A stretch of 64,000 nt of DNA from Hippophae tibetana (GCA_037013495.1 CM072803.1:13348001-13412000); one strand, 5' to 3'; numbered from the stretch's first letter, positions 33,669-46,760 are shown. Notes: generated by a model from the sequence alone, not told the origin. Numbers and translations are program-made.

Positions 33669-33673
33669 GCCAT

Positions 33674-33912
33674 TAAGATTGTACTTTGACAACTCAATTG
33701 CTATGTTTATGGCCAAAAACAACAAAAGTGGTAGTTGTAGTAAGCACATCGAAATCAAATACTTGGCCATAAGAGAACGTGTTAAGGAAAAGAAAGTTGT
33801 CATTAAGTACGTTAGCACTGAGTTGATGATTACTGATCCTTTGACTAAAGGCATGACACTAAAGAATTTCAAGGATCAAATAGTAAGAATGAGACTTGGT
33901 TCCATATTGTAA
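33674..33912 (+). pseudogene. copia-D RNase H C-terminal part
   Basis: Resumes in the same frame after the solo LTR: LYFDNSIAMFMAKNNKSG, KHIEIKYLAIRERV, DPLTKGM. Removing the insertion and one copy of GCCAT gives a continuous reading across the junction. Stop at 33,910-33,912. Confidence 0.85.
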
Positions 33913-34203
33913 ATATTCATTGTACGTACATTTTTTAATATTAATGAAACTCTTATTCAGTTATTGTTTTCTCATTAATTTTATGCACATATTTTGTTTA
34001 TTCATATATTTTGAGAAAACATACTTAAGTTATGGACCTTGAATAAACATTTGGTTTATTCATTAAGTTTAATGGGCTTGAGATGCATAATGCATCATGA
34101 TACATGAAAGATAAGACCCGTTATTAGAGGACCTATGGCCATGATTCATGTGTTATGTTTCTCATAAAGTTGAATGATGGAATACATGGACCAAATGGGA
34201 GAA

Positions 34204-34447
34204 TGTTGGTTTTTTCTCTTCAAACTGCTCAACAACGAACCGAGCAGTTAAGGAGTTGGCTGAAGTTCGTCCATAAATTCCATCACTTCATCACCTACAT
34301 TAACTGTAAGCACACATCCATTTTCTCTTTGATGGACAGAGCACTTTAGATGTTTTTATATATATTTTAGTTTGGTCCCTAAATCTGCTCTAGTGTATTT
34401 TGTTGAAAGAGAAAATTCAATTAATATTCAATGAATTATTCTCTACA
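34204..34447 (+). repeat. copia-D LTR
   Basis: 244 bp from 'tgttggttttttctc' to 'attctctaca', directly after a purine tract. It is followed by 'tcatgatattagag' (34,451-34,464), similar to 'tggtatcagagc', and then by leader-like sequence. So it has PPT on one side and a PBS-like site on the other. Confidence 0.6.
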
Positions 34448-34770
34448 ATATCATGATATTAGAGAAAGGTTTAGAAGAATCAAACTAAAAACCCATTAAA
34501 ATTCCCGTGTAAGTGGTAAAATTTGATCAATGGCATGAGGTATGTTTTCAATCCATTTTTTCTTGTGTTGTGTTTAAATTTGCATCCATATGGTTTTTTG
34601 AACGTTTTTGGATCAAATTATGATCCAACACATCATAAAAATCTAGATATCAACAAATGAAAGATTCACACATTAAGAAAAAAAGGCTATGAAAAATTGA
34701 AAGCTTGGGAAGCCTCTTAAGCTTTATCAAATTTCCAAGGAGCATGTGAAACATTCACAAAAGAGCCATT
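34448..34770 (+). other. Possible copia leader fragment after the LTR
   Basis: Starts with the PBS-like site and continues 'aaaacccattaaaattccc' and 'ggcatgaggtatg', which I take for the leader of a second element of the copia-D family. No gag follows. The L1 relic begins near 34,770. Confidence 0.4.
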
Positions 34771-37700
34771 TCATACATTACACCAAGAAAATGGGACAAC
34801 TTTTCCTTTATAATATTAGCCTTTATTAGGAGAGCTTCACAGCATGCCTTTTAAACGAATAGGTTTACCTTGTTTGAAACATTTATGCTCTAGATATCTT
34901 TCTACCAAGTTTAACTGCTTGTATTACTACATTCAGCCCCAAGTCTACCCAATACCTTTGGCTTACAGAGCTTATCCTAAGCCATCCAATGGATAGATCT
35001 CTTGTCCAAGTCATATCCCTACCAAAATATTTCCATCAAACTTTGCAATTTAGTGCACAAGCTTAAGGGCAACTTAAAGCAACTCATTTTATAAGTAAGA
35101 ATAACTTGTATTACTTACTTCAACATAACCTTTTTCCCAACCATATATAAGAATTTCTCCTTCCATCCCTTCAGCTTCTTCTATACCCTATCTTTTATCT
35201 TTCCAAAGAGTCTTTTTTATTTTACCAAGCAAATCCATGTACGTACCTTCCATGACAATTAACAAAGGGAATACCTAATATATCAAGAGTTGACTTTTTG
35301 GTGTCCTCAAAGCTTTTAGAATTGAAGCATATAGATGATTTGTTTAAATTAACACTTTTCCACAAGCAACCTCATAAAATTCCAAGATCTCTTTCAATTT
35401 CTTACAATAATTTCCATTAGCTTCAATGAATACAAACTATCATCAGTAAAGAAAAGGTGTGAAACTCTTGGACTTCCTCTTCCTCTTGCTATGGCAACAC
35501 CCCTTAAGAGGTTACTCATCTTTTCCTTTTTAAGAAAACTGGACAAACATTTAGCACATAAGATGAAAAAGGTATAGGGATAAGGGATCCCCTTGCTTCA
35601 ATCCCTGTGTAGGTCTAAATGGATCTAAAAGTTTACCATTAACAAAAGGGGAATATAAGATAGATTCAACATAGGGATAGATTCAACACAGTTTCTTTTT
35701 AAGTCCACCCACTGCGTAGAAAAACCAAGCTTGGTGAGAATAAACCTTATAAAGTTCCCCACTCTATCGTAGGCTTTCACCATATCCAGCTTGATAACTG
35801 CTCTTACTTTTTTGCCCTTCAAAACTCTCTTGTTTGAGTGTATTGCTTCAAAAGCCACCATTTAATTGTCAAAAATTAATCTTCTAGGTATAAAAAAACA
35901 CTTTGATTTTCAGGGATTATAGTAGGCAAAATGGACTTCATCCTATTAGTAATACACTTTGCAATAATTTTGTAAAGAACACTGCACAAATTAATCTAAA
36001 TTCTATTACTTTCTTGGGTTCCTTCACCTTCGGGATCAAAGAAATGATAGTATTATTATACTCCCAAATTTGATCATTATGATTGAAAAACCTAAGGAAA
36101 AAGAAAACCACATCATCTCATACAAAATCCCAGTATTTTTGGTAAAAAATAATTAGCAACCCATCAGACCCAAACGCTTTGATTGGACACATTTGCTTAG
36201 TTACACATTCAATATCCTTTCTTATGAAAAATATTTCTAGTTGTATATTCATATCATTTGTAACTTTTGCCTCAATACAATCCTCAAAGAAATCAAAGTT
36301 ACATGAACCTTCACTTGAGAATAGATTTAGATAAAAGTCTGGAATATACATTTTATTTCTTCTACTGACTCAATCTAGGTATCATTGTCATCTAGTAAGC
36401 CATGTACATTATTCCTTTTCTTTCTCTGGTAAGCTTTTTCATAAAAATACCTCAAGTTTTTATCTCCATACTAAAGCCAAAGCTACCTAGAGTAATGTTT
36501 CCACATTATTTCATCATACTCTAGTAAGGAATTGAATTCTTTTTCTAGAGCCTTAGTCTTCTCTAAATTAGTTAGAGTCTATATATCCAGTAATTGTTTC
36601 TCTAGAGCTACTAATCTTCTTTGCATATGTTCTATAGTATTCCAATTCCAGTTCATAAAAGCTAAGGCATAATCTTTCATCTTCATTTTCACCATATGTA
36701 GGTTTCTTCTACTCAGACCAGCTACACTCCAAGAGTCTCTAATGACATCATTATAACCATCAATCCTCATACGAAATTCCTCAAATATAAAAAGTTTTTT
36801 CTTCTTATTTTTTTAGAACTAACAATTCCAATCTTAACTACTCTGAATACAATTGCAAGGAGGTCAGACTTTGAGAACTTCAAGTGTAACACCCATTTTA
36901 GACAAAATAATTGAGCCATAAAGCATTAACAAAGGCTTTGTCCAATTTTACATGGGTTATAGCTCCCTCACTTCTCTTACTATTCCGTGTAAATTTATAC
37001 CCTTCAAAAACAACATCCAAAAAGCCACAATCTCTTAGTCCTCTAAAAGCATCGATTTTCCACTCAGGTCTTGAGTTTTCCCCAATTTCCCAAGTTGAGA
37101 GGTTAGTTCATTAAAATCTTCAAGAACCATTCATGGGAGGTGAAATCTATGTGATAGTCTCCTCAAAAGTTCCCATAACTCTTTTCTATGCTTCCTGTCT
37201 AAGTTCCCATAAAAACTAGTGACTTTGAAAGTGCCAAATTCTATACTTTTCACAATACTACCAATATATCTAACTTTATATCCTAAAATGGTTGCATCAA
37301 GATCAATATTTCATAAAAGCAATAGACCTTCACCTTTATTATGTCTTGGAAATTCAAAGAAATTGTCAAACCTTACCTGTCTTTTTATAGAATCCTTTTT
37401 TTTTCTTTTTCTAACTGATACTCCATTAAGAAAATCAGCTTGGGAACTTGAACATTGATTGCCCTATCAAGAGCTCTAATGCTCAGAGGGTTTCTAAGCC
37501 CCTTCGCATCCCAACTTAGAATATTTATGGCTCATGATGGGATTAGGCTCTAGCCTTCGTGACAGATTGTGAAGCAACAATGCCACTCTATTCAAAATAA
37601 TAATTGTGTACCTTATTTTTAGTCTCCTTGTCTGCATTAGGAATACTCAAAGCACCACTAGTTCCTAAGAGTTTAAAAGAGCCTTTCCTTGAGGGCGTTC

Positions 37701-38880
37701 TAACCTAGAGCCTTAAGTTACTTACCAAAATCAGTTTGTTTAAAAAACCCACTCTAATCATTACAAGCCACACTAATACCCCAATTTTCTTTATTAGAAG
37801 GACCACCTTTCATAATTGATAAAATGTATTAGCATTCTTAATCCTAGTAGGCAATTGTTTCCCACCTTCATCACTTTATTGAAACCCTTTCCTTTTTCTA
37901 TTGCCATAAATGATTGTCATCTTCAGAATTGAAATAGGTCCCTTACTTCTAAGAGAAAAATATGTTTTAACATTTTTGTCACAAACACTACCATTTTTAG
38001 TACAATCTTTCTCCTTAGAAACACATTAATTAGCTTTAAAACCATCATAATATCACTTTCAAACATCATCAAGCATCCTTCTATTTTCCTCCACAGCTCT
38101 CTTAGAGGAAGAGTTGCCATAACCTTATAACCAGCACTAGGCTGTCATCCCTGGTCGATGTGGGACTCAACATTCACTTATATCCTTTCTACATCTCCTA
38201 GTGTCACGTGTCACTAATCCACACTTAAAACACATAACAGATAAAATGTTCATATCTAAAATTTAGCCACAGTGATTCAAGATTCTTTCAATTTACCCCC
38301 ACACCCAAAAGAAGGGGTTTGAAAATGTTCAACATCACCTTAAATTTCCCACCTTTAAGCAATATCCCACTCAAAGGAAAAAAGGTCAATTTCAACTACC
38401 TCACGCAATGCTTATCCAATTTAGCTCATTTTTTTCATTCTGCCAATCATGTGGAAGACTAACAACGTGATTCCAAAAGGATAAGAGATAAAATCCACCT
38501 CGATCTCTTGTTACCATTCCCGTTTGAAATAGTTTTAGCACCAACTAAGCTCCATCAAAAATCCAAGGACAACAATGAAGAACAGATAAACCCTTATCAG
38601 GATCAATAAATTCAAAGATAAAAATATATTTTCCTTTAACATGCACATTTACCTTTGAAGAGTATTTCCATATTTTCAAAATCACCTTCATTGTCATCTC
38701 AATTGGAATAAATCAACCCACCAGACAAAATAGCTTGGTTTCTTGTTTTTCATCATTTGAGTCTTCATGGTCCAAAACCCCAGATTTAATAAATGTTCAC
38801 AAACCTCCTCCATCAAATAAGATTTTGAGTTCTAGAAATAGTGATACAAATTAAAACAAGAAAATTAGAAACATAAATAG
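34770..38880 (-). mobile_element. LINE-1 type retrotransposon relic
   Basis: Non-LTR element on the minus strand. From 5' to 3': a CCHC-like zinc knuckle of ORF1 (about 38,265-38,200, CYVF then CG), an endonuclease start (GLRNPLSIRALDRAI, about 37,500-37,450), RT, and the post-RT part (LQGWKEKFLSMVGK-like, about 35,180-35,125). The RT shows KLDMVKAYDRV (35,800-35,768), QGLKQGDPLSLYLF (about 35,607-35,566) and F-T-D-D-S at 35,450-35,436 for the usual F-A-D-D-S. Stops and frame changes are frequent. No poly-A tail or target duplication was recognised, so both ends are approximate. Confidence 0.8.
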
Positions 38881-40574
38881 ACGTTGGGTTGTTGTAATAT
38901 AGCTCTAATCAATACCAGCACTACCAAAACAAAAACTAGAGAGTAGTTAACTTTTTAGTAATTGGACAATAATAAAACATTAATACCTAAAAGACTATGG
39001 CGGTGGGCAAGAAGACAATGACAATGTGCAATAGAGAGCAAAACAATCCTTCACTATTCAAGCTTTTTCGTTTAAATAATTTAATACATTGGAGCGAGCA
39101 ACATTAGTTAAGTGATAGCATAAACCAAAACTAGAGCATTTCATTAAAAACAGGGTAGTTGCGCTTGGATAGTGCAAATAGAATAAACTCAAGTGTAATG
39201 GAACAAACTAGAACAACATTTTGAAAACAAAATGTCACACCTGAAAGGTAAAAATGGAACAAACTGCGAAGGAAGGTGACCAAACTCATGCGTTAATATG
39301 AGACAAAATTAGAAAAGAAAAAGTAGTTTATTTTGTTTAGGATTTTTGTTTAGAGTTCTACTAAAGTAATAACTTATTTTGTTTAGAGTTTTAATTTTTA
39401 TATGCTACTAAAGTCTCACAGAGAAACCTTTATTTATAATTCTTTTTTGTTTGTATTACTAGAATTTCACATAAAAACTTTATGAACTATTATAGGGACT
39501 TTTCAACTATAAATAATTAAGCTCAATGTTTGTACAAGGCATCTTAGAAAATAATCAACTTAATAATATTAAAGAATTTCACTTCTTTTTTTTCTCTTAT
39601 TCCTAATTTTTAGGAATAGCTTTTACTTCTTCCGTTTGGAAGTTGAATTCCTCTTATTCGTGAGATAGAGGAATATCTTTAGGCTAGTCCTACTCTAGAG
39701 TTGCTAGAGTGCTCATCTAAAGATAGATAATATAACTAAGTTTGTCCTATTCTAAATTTTCTAGAGTGGTTTCGTAGATAATAGTTTCCTTGTGTTTATT
39801 TCATGATACAAATATGAGGGCCTCTTGCTAGAGAGTGAATCAAACTTGTCTAAACTTTGCTCATATTTTTCTTATTTCCTAAATGCTTTTATATTATTGG
39901 TGTATTGTGTTTCTGTTCTGCATCAAGCGTATGAAAGACTCTTGAAAATCATAATCGATGGGGAGAGAAATACATTTCGAGATAGTCTTTAAGGCATTTT
40001 GTAGGGAGGTAGACGAATTGGTTTTTGAATAGACGACTTTTTTTATTTTTGTTTATAAGCGTGCATATGCTTATAATTATGTATATTTTTTTATTACTTT
40101 TATATAATATAAATATATAAAATATTTATTTTATTTTTGTTATTAATTTATATTAATATCATTATAATAAATAATTTTTTTATTAAAAATTATTATTATG
40201 ATAACAATAATTTAAATTAGACGATATTTTTTTCCTTTTTTAATATAAATTCTATGTTTGTAATACTTTCATTGAGATAAAATAAACCTATACGCTATTA
40301 CTTTCTTAACATATTATAGTTCATGAAAAAAAAAGTTGTATATAAGATTGGTAATTCAATAATTGCAATTTTTTCTTAAAATATTATTTTATAAGCTATA
40401 TATCATAATTATAAATTACTTGTAAATTTTTTCTTAAATACAATTATATTAACTCAAATGTATTATTTTATCTCATTGGATGCCTTGGTTTATCTTTTTA
40501 TGTTTTGTTTTAGTTTAGTGTGGTTATATATTATTTTATTATTAAACCTAAGATCGTATTTTGTATAAATTATT
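38881..40574. other. Spacer with a possible LTR-like stretch
   Basis: 39,320-39,960 has the look of a copia LTR: a short promoter-like 'aactataaataatta' (39,508-39,522), pyrimidine-rich tracts and many 'ctagag' units. It has no partner and no adjacent PBS or PPT, so I do not assign it. The rest, 39,990-40,574, is extremely AT-rich. Confidence 0.25.
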
Positions 40575-40901
40575 TTGATTGGTGTCTCATTTTATATTTT
40601 TTACTTGTTTGGTGATATAAAAGTTATGAATATTGAAAATAATTTTATAGAAGATCAATCACACAATAAATTAGAAGGTGAAATCACTGATGCTGATGAA
40701 CACTCGAACAGTGTTATAAGAGAAAAGTCTGGACAATCTATTGAAAAATATATGATGATAAATTATAATAAAAATATTGATACGATTCATCCAAATATAC
40801 CCAAAATATTACTTAAAGGATTAAGCCACTTTTACAATAAATATGCTAATCAAGTTGGATTTAGTATTTATAAAATAAATTTTTACCTAATCAAATTTTA
40901 A
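40575..40901 (+). pseudogene. FAR1-like N-terminal fragment
   Basis: A 108-codon open frame in otherwise barren AT-rich DNA. The first 17 or so residues are hydrophobic and probably not original. A plausible inner start is the Met at 40,626 (MNIENNFIEDQ). The end reads HFYNKYANQVGFSIYKI, which resembles the opening of the FAR1 DNA-binding domain (FYxxYAxxxGF), found in FHY3/FAR1 factors derived from MULE transposases. The domain's zinc-binding residues are not reached, so this is a fragment. The match is short and could be chance. Confidence 0.4.
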
Positions 40902-43126
40902 TTTATTTTACACAAATATTTGAATTTCTTTTCTTGACACAAAAGTATTAAGGTTTTTATTTAGTTTGTATATAATTATTTTTTTAATTAAATTTTACTA
41001 CATAATTAATTAATATTAATTAAATTTTATCACATGCATTAGTTAAAACCACTAATTATAACTAACATAAAAGAACTTAATTACCAAAAAACAAAAAGGA
41101 CTAATGTACAAATGAGATCAAACAATATGGTAATTTTGAGTAAAGAAAAAAGATCCATAGATCAAAATTTGGGTACATTAAGAATTATTTAACTAATACT
41201 AAATCCAACTTCATTAGCATATTTTAAAATCGAAATAATAATAATTAATATATTAAAGTGTCTTGTTAATGTAATTGTAATTGTAATTACTTCTAAAAAA
41301 ATGTTGGTTTGGAAAAGATAAGCTTTGTATTTTTATCCATAAATTTAATTCTGAAATTTCATAAGGAAAAAGTCATTGAAATGCTTATTTTTAATAATAT
41401 TAAATTCTCATTATAAGAAAATGTAGGAAATGAAAATATAATGGGTAATTTAATTTCTTTTATCTTATTAGAAAAACATATTTATACTATATTTTTTAAT
41501 ATATATCAAATATATTGTTTTATATTATAGAAAAATATATATACTATATAAAGAGAATTAAAAATAAAATAATATTTATATAAAAAAATTATAGTGGACA
41601 ATCAAAATTTTACTTTTAGAGAGAAAGGCCTACAAGCACAATACGCGTTTCCTCCTGTTTTTTAATATAAATTTTAAATATAATATTTATAAAATTATAT
41701 ATAATTTATGTATAAAATATAACTAAGATGTCTTATAATTTAAATTTAAATTTTTTTATTTAAAAATTTACTATAAATTTAATAAATATATACACGCATT
41801 CAAATAAAATATATCAATTATTAAAAAATCATATATATCATTATTAAAAAAAAAGCATATGATAATCAAGAAATAATATTTTACTTAAATAAAATTCTAA
41901 AATGAAACTGGTTCAGGACCATAACTGGCAAGTACTACAGAGGAAATTCTAAATCTACCCGTGGTTCAGATCCATAACTAGCAAGGAGGGTCCCATGGAC
42001 TTAAATTTGGCTGTAATCGCAAAATAAGATTGTAACCTGTAACTTCAAACGAAAAAAACCAAATTTTCTCTTAAATAATTTATTAACCGCAAGACTCTAG
42101 CCGACATGCAATTTATAAATCATCTTTTTTATTTTATTTTTAATAAAACTGAAAAGTAATTTATAAAAAAAAACATTTAAAGTTATTTTATTTTCAAAAA
42201 TAAAATAAAATAAAAAATTTATTTTTAGATTAATTCATTTTAATCGTTTTATATTTATATTTATAGATATTTTAATTATTTTAATTAAATAAATTTAGAT
42301 GATTTAATCACTTTATATTTTTTAATATTTTGTGATATTTTTATCTTCAAACATCTACCAATCCCGATTAATATGATTCAATTAAATCCAAATTAATTTT
42401 TTCTAATAAAAACTAATCATAAAACATCAAAATTGACAACCATTGTATCAAAAATGCAACAAAAATATAATTAAAACACTAATATATTAAATTTATAAAA
42501 ATAAAATAGTCAAAATATCATGTTACCTATTCATTAACATCTATAAAATAAATACAACTTGTTTTTTTTAATGTTTGAAGAATATAAATTGACTACTTTC
42601 TCTTTGTAGCAAAATAAGTTTTCCAAATACAGAATTATAGTTTAAATTTGTAAACTATAATAATTATATATATTTTAAATTATTTGATTCTAAAAATTAA
42701 AAAATAATTCATAATTTAAACTATAAATACTAGGTGTGTATTGAAAATTTTTTATACAACCAAATCTAATTTTAATTAACATTAGTGATGCTTTTTTTTA
42801 AAAATGTATTCTATGTTTCTTTTAAATCATTTTAAATCTTAAAATATCTTAATTATCAAATACTACATTTTACTAATATATTATTTTATCTAATGACATT
42901 ATTCTTATAAAAAAAAGATCGATTGAATTACATTATTAGTCTTTAAACTTTATCAGATTTAATACTTTGATCTTTTATTTTTTTTAATAATATTAAGTTC
43001 ATTGTCTTTTTAAATTTAAAATAATGGACTAAATGTGTTAAACTTTATAACACATTATATTATGATTGTTGCAATGTAATTTAATCTAATTTTTAAATTT
43101 AGATTGAGTGTGTTAAATTTAAAAAT
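40902..43126. other. Extremely AT-rich non-coding DNA
   Basis: No gene signal. The only structure noted is a 53-bp-period duplication: 'ggttcaggaccataactggc' (41,910) and 'ggttcagatccataactagc' (41,963), embedded in a slightly less AT-rich patch (41,890-42,010). Confidence 0.5.
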
Positions 43127-43512
43127 AGGTTAAAGTATACTATTGATCTCCAAACTTTAAATAAATTCACATATAGGTCCCAAAACTTTTATAACATACG
43201 ATTTTGTTTCCAAACTTTTAAAACTACACACATATGTTCCTAAACTTTTAAATCATATAATTCAGTTCCAAATTTTTTTTAAATTTCACACATAGGTCCT
43301 AACTTGACTACTAAAATACATATTTATAAATCAAAAACTTAAGACTTATATGTAAAATTTTAAAAATTTGAGGACTAAATTATAGGATTGAAAAATTTAA
43401 GAAACTATGTGTGAACTTTTAAAAGTTTGGAAATTAAATCATACGTTTTAAAAATTTGAATACATATGTGTGAATTTAGTTCAAATTTTAGGCCAATGGT
43501 ACACTTTAACCC
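43127..43512. mobile_element. Foldback MITE, probably Mutator-type
   Basis: 386 bp that is one long imperfect inverted repeat. The left arm starts 'aggttaaagtatactattga' and the right arm, inverted, 'gggttaaagtgtaccattgg'. Similarity between the arms continues for well over 100 bases. The flanks share 'ttaaaaata' (9 bases), as expected for Mutator-like elements, although the exact border is ambiguous by one base. No coding capacity. Confidence 0.75.
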
Positions 43513-44078
43513 TTAAAAATATAATAAACGTGATATTACGAAAAATTATTTATTGACCAAAATATTCCATCTCATTAATTTTAAGAAAAACAAATGGCAT
43601 AGTTGAGTCAAAAATATAATAACTCTATTGAACTTATGTTGAGAGGTTCTTTAATGTAGATAATTATGAATAATAATTTCAATGTCTTATTTCATATTAA
43701 AATATTGATATTAATTGTGATTGAACTTTAAATAAATATGAAGTATATGTACAATAAATTTTGTTGAAACTTGAATAAAAAAACTAAATATATTACTACC
43801 ATCTTATCCCATTCTATTACAACTTGAAAATAAATTATATCATTTATTAATTATTACAGGTTTTATCTAATTTAATAACAAATTATATTTATGATGATGA
43901 ATAAAAATAAAAATATTAATAAAGATACAATCACATAATATACATACAAAATTAAAAAATGAGCTCTATGTCACTATATGTATATATCAAATAAAAGCAA
44001 TTTGAGGAAGCTAAATAAGAGAAATAATTAAAAAAGAAGAAAGATGCGAAGAAGATCGAATGAATAGCCACTTCCTAC
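43513..44078. other. AT-rich spacer
   Basis: No gene or repeat recognised between the foldback MITE and the gypsy LTR. Confidence 0.5.
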
Positions 44079-45110
44079 TGATGAACAAAATCGGGGATAA
44101 TATTGATTTCGTAAATATTTATCCATTTTAAATTTTATTAATTCTCGCAAGTTTACGAATCATTTATAGAAATAATAAGTATACTCTCAAGGTCAATTCA
44201 AGGAAGTAATATTGTGTGGTTTTTAAATATTATTCAAATTTTAAAAACAAAATTAAACATAAAAATTCTGTCATAATGATTTGGCTTTTGAAAAAAAAAA
44301 CTAATCTAATGCATAAAGATATAGATAGACATGGATTCAACAAATACTTATACAATTTAATACATTCATAAATAGTGGAGAATAATGGATATAATAATTC
44401 AATAATAATACTTAATCATATTATTTTGGTTAATAAAGATATAAATTGATATTTATTGATTTTTTTTCTTTTTGGTATGAAAGTGTCTTCAACGGGGCCC
44501 AAATGTTTTTATTTAATATTAATTAACTAATATCGTTATAGAGGCCTATTAATTAATTAAGTATTAAATTTTAGATTTATTTTTAAGAGAATAGAAAATC
44601 ATCTAATCACATCTTTAGACAGAGTCAATTAATTAAACTTTATTCAAGAAGTTCAAATTAAACTTAAGAATTTAACTATCTCAAAAATAACTTTCATGTT
44701 TTAAAACTATTTAAAAATATATGTTGTTAATACATTTTCAAATAATAATTCTTTGTAAAAAACCTTTGAAATAGAGTTTCGCTTTAAATATCCAAATAAT
44801 TAAATATAAAATAAAAGTGTATTACTCCAAATTAAATACAGGTAATTAAATCTTAATTTTAACTCTCATATTAAGTTGTTATTAAGAGTAATGTACTCCT
44901 TCAAATAATATTCTTTATAAAATTCTTGAATAAAAATATAATGAATTTATTTTAAGAAAATGTTTTACATATTTAATATTTTGGAAACATAACAATGTTA
45001 TTATTATATCATATGCACTATCAACCAGACATGTTATAATTGATCACAAACAAATCAAGAATGACACCAAAGAAGAAATATAGATATATGGACTACAAAA
45101 TGAATATAAT
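44079..45110 (-). repeat. Partial gypsy LTR (R-U5 side)
   Basis: Starts 'tgatgaacaaaatcgg' and tracks the solo LTR at 31,886 through 'cgaatcattt', 'aagtatactc' and 'ttttgaaatagag'. Similarity stops near 45,110, before the TATA box and U3, so that part was deleted along with the polypurine tract. Confidence 0.75.
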
Positions 45111-45209
45111 TAATACCTTAAATTACTTATAGTAATGGGTTGCCTCTCATCCAAGGCTTGGTTTAACGTGTCAGTAAGACGCATCTTCATGGTTCTAAGG
45201 ATCAATTTT

Positions 45210-45772
45210 TCAATGTGGAATAATGTTGGCAATGTTGTATTCTTCTTTTAAATAAGGCTTTACACGATGCCCATTGACTTTGAAAGTATTTGTGTCTTTA
45301 GATTCAATAACTTTACTATTCCATGTGAAAAAAATTGGACAATTGTGTAAGGTCCATCCCATCTTGATCTCAATTTTCTTGGAAACAATCTCAAACAAGA
45401 GTTAAATAAAAGAACTTTTATTCCAGGAAGAAAAGACTTAAGAACTAGCATTTTATCATGATAGCGTTTAGTATGCTCTTTGTATAATTTTGTATTTTCA
45501 TAGGCCTCGTCCCTAATCTCTTTCAACTCATTAAGATAGAGCAACCATTTTTTCTCCTACTTTATCTAAATCCATGTTTAGCTTTTTAATTTCCCAGTAA
45601 GTCTTGTGTTTGAGTTAAATAAGAAGGTGACACGTTTTCCCAAAGATTAACCGGTAAGGGCTCATCCCAATAAGTGTTTTGTAACCTATGCGGTGTGCCC
45701 ATAAGGCATTATTTAACTTGATTGCCCAATCCTTTCTTGAAGGACGCACGATGCTTTCCAAAATTCCCTTGA
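45210..45772 (-). pseudogene. gypsy integrase C-terminal half
   Basis: On the minus strand: SRKDWAIKLNNALWAHRIGYK and GMSPYRLIFGKTCHL (45,730-45,620), then a frame change, then [16 protein letters not shown] (45,540-45,495) and [17 protein letters not shown] (about 45,395-45,345), the conserved integrase tail of Athila elements. It connects to 50,880 across the CACTA insertion. Confidence 0.85.
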
Positions 45773-46579
45773 CACTATGAGAGAAAATAGCATTTAGGAC
45801 AAAAATTTGACCAAAAAATGATTTTGTCCTTGAAAGTGCTATTTTCATTGACAAATATTTATTACTCATCCCAAATGATGTTGACTTAATGTTTGACTAT
45901 TAAAATCAACAAGAACAAAACATTGTGACAAAAATTTCATCACAAATAACTTATTAAGGTCAAAATTCTTCTTTATCCTTAAAAAATTCCCATAAAAAAT
46001 TTGTGACAAAAAAATTATATTTATAGGATTAAAATTTCTGGCCAAAACATTGGAAAAAAAAACTTGTCCTTAAATTATTAATAAATTTATTGAAAAATTT
46101 TACTAAAATTTTGGGACAAATTATTTGTCTTTGAAAATAAAAAATTTGTAATAAAATTTCATATAACAATAAGGACAAAATTTTGCCTTCAAATACACCT
46201 ATAACTTTTACAGCAAATATTTTGTCCTTGATTTCACTATTTTTTTCAAAATAACAATTTTTAATTGATATTTAATTTCTATGAAAGGTATATTTTTACT
46301 AAAACAAAATAAAACTCACTTTTTGATTATCTAAGTAGTAATATATAAAGTTATAGAAAAACTTAAGATAAAAAAGAGAAATTAAAATATAAATAAATAA
46401 TAAAGGGATATAATAATTAGGTCGATACCAATATACTTAAGTGTAACGAAATACTCCTTTGATTTCTAATGTAGTTGCATGTGTAATAAATAATGAGAAT
46501 AGAAATTTTTGAAGTTTTGTTGATATAAACATGTTGAACAACAAGGTTACATATTTTATAGAAATAGTTTTGGGGAATT

Positions 46580-46760
46580 TGCTACACCACGCCAAAATCT
46601 AGCTTTAAAGTTGGTTCACGCGTTGAACCGACTTTAAACGTAAATTCGGTTCACGTGTTTAACCGACTTTAAATTCTGTATTTTTTTACACATTTTACTC
46701 ATTTTTTACTATACTCAGAACCTGTATTCGGTCACATACTAACAAAAAAAACCAAAATCT
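46580..46760. mobile_element. CACTA-family terminus, 'accgactttaa' type
   Basis: Reads 'ctacaccacgcc' then 'ggttcacgcgttgaaccgac' and more 'ccgactttaaa' units. It is the reverse complement of the right end of the MITE at 9569-10,417. The outer two bases (tg for ca) have decayed. It is probably one end of an element nested inside the 5.1-kb CACTA element. Confidence 0.55.

Larger units (their letters stand above)
28848..34447 (+). mobile_element. copia-D: 5'-truncated Ty1/copia, split by a solo LTR
   Basis: It starts abruptly in the protease region after the MITE fragment; 5' LTR and gag are missing. Then follow integrase (29,425-30,230), RT (about 30,470-31,570), RNase H (31,600-31,885, continued at 33,674-33,910), a purine-rich 'ccaaatgggaga' (34,191-34,202) and a 3' LTR (34,204-34,447). 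Catalytic residues are mostly kept, but about ten stops interrupt the frame. It belongs to a different copia lineage from A, B and C. Confidence 0.88.

Noticed and set aside
39320..39960. Solo LTR call
   Set aside because: The composition is LTR-like, but no TG...CA ends, target duplication or second copy could be shown.
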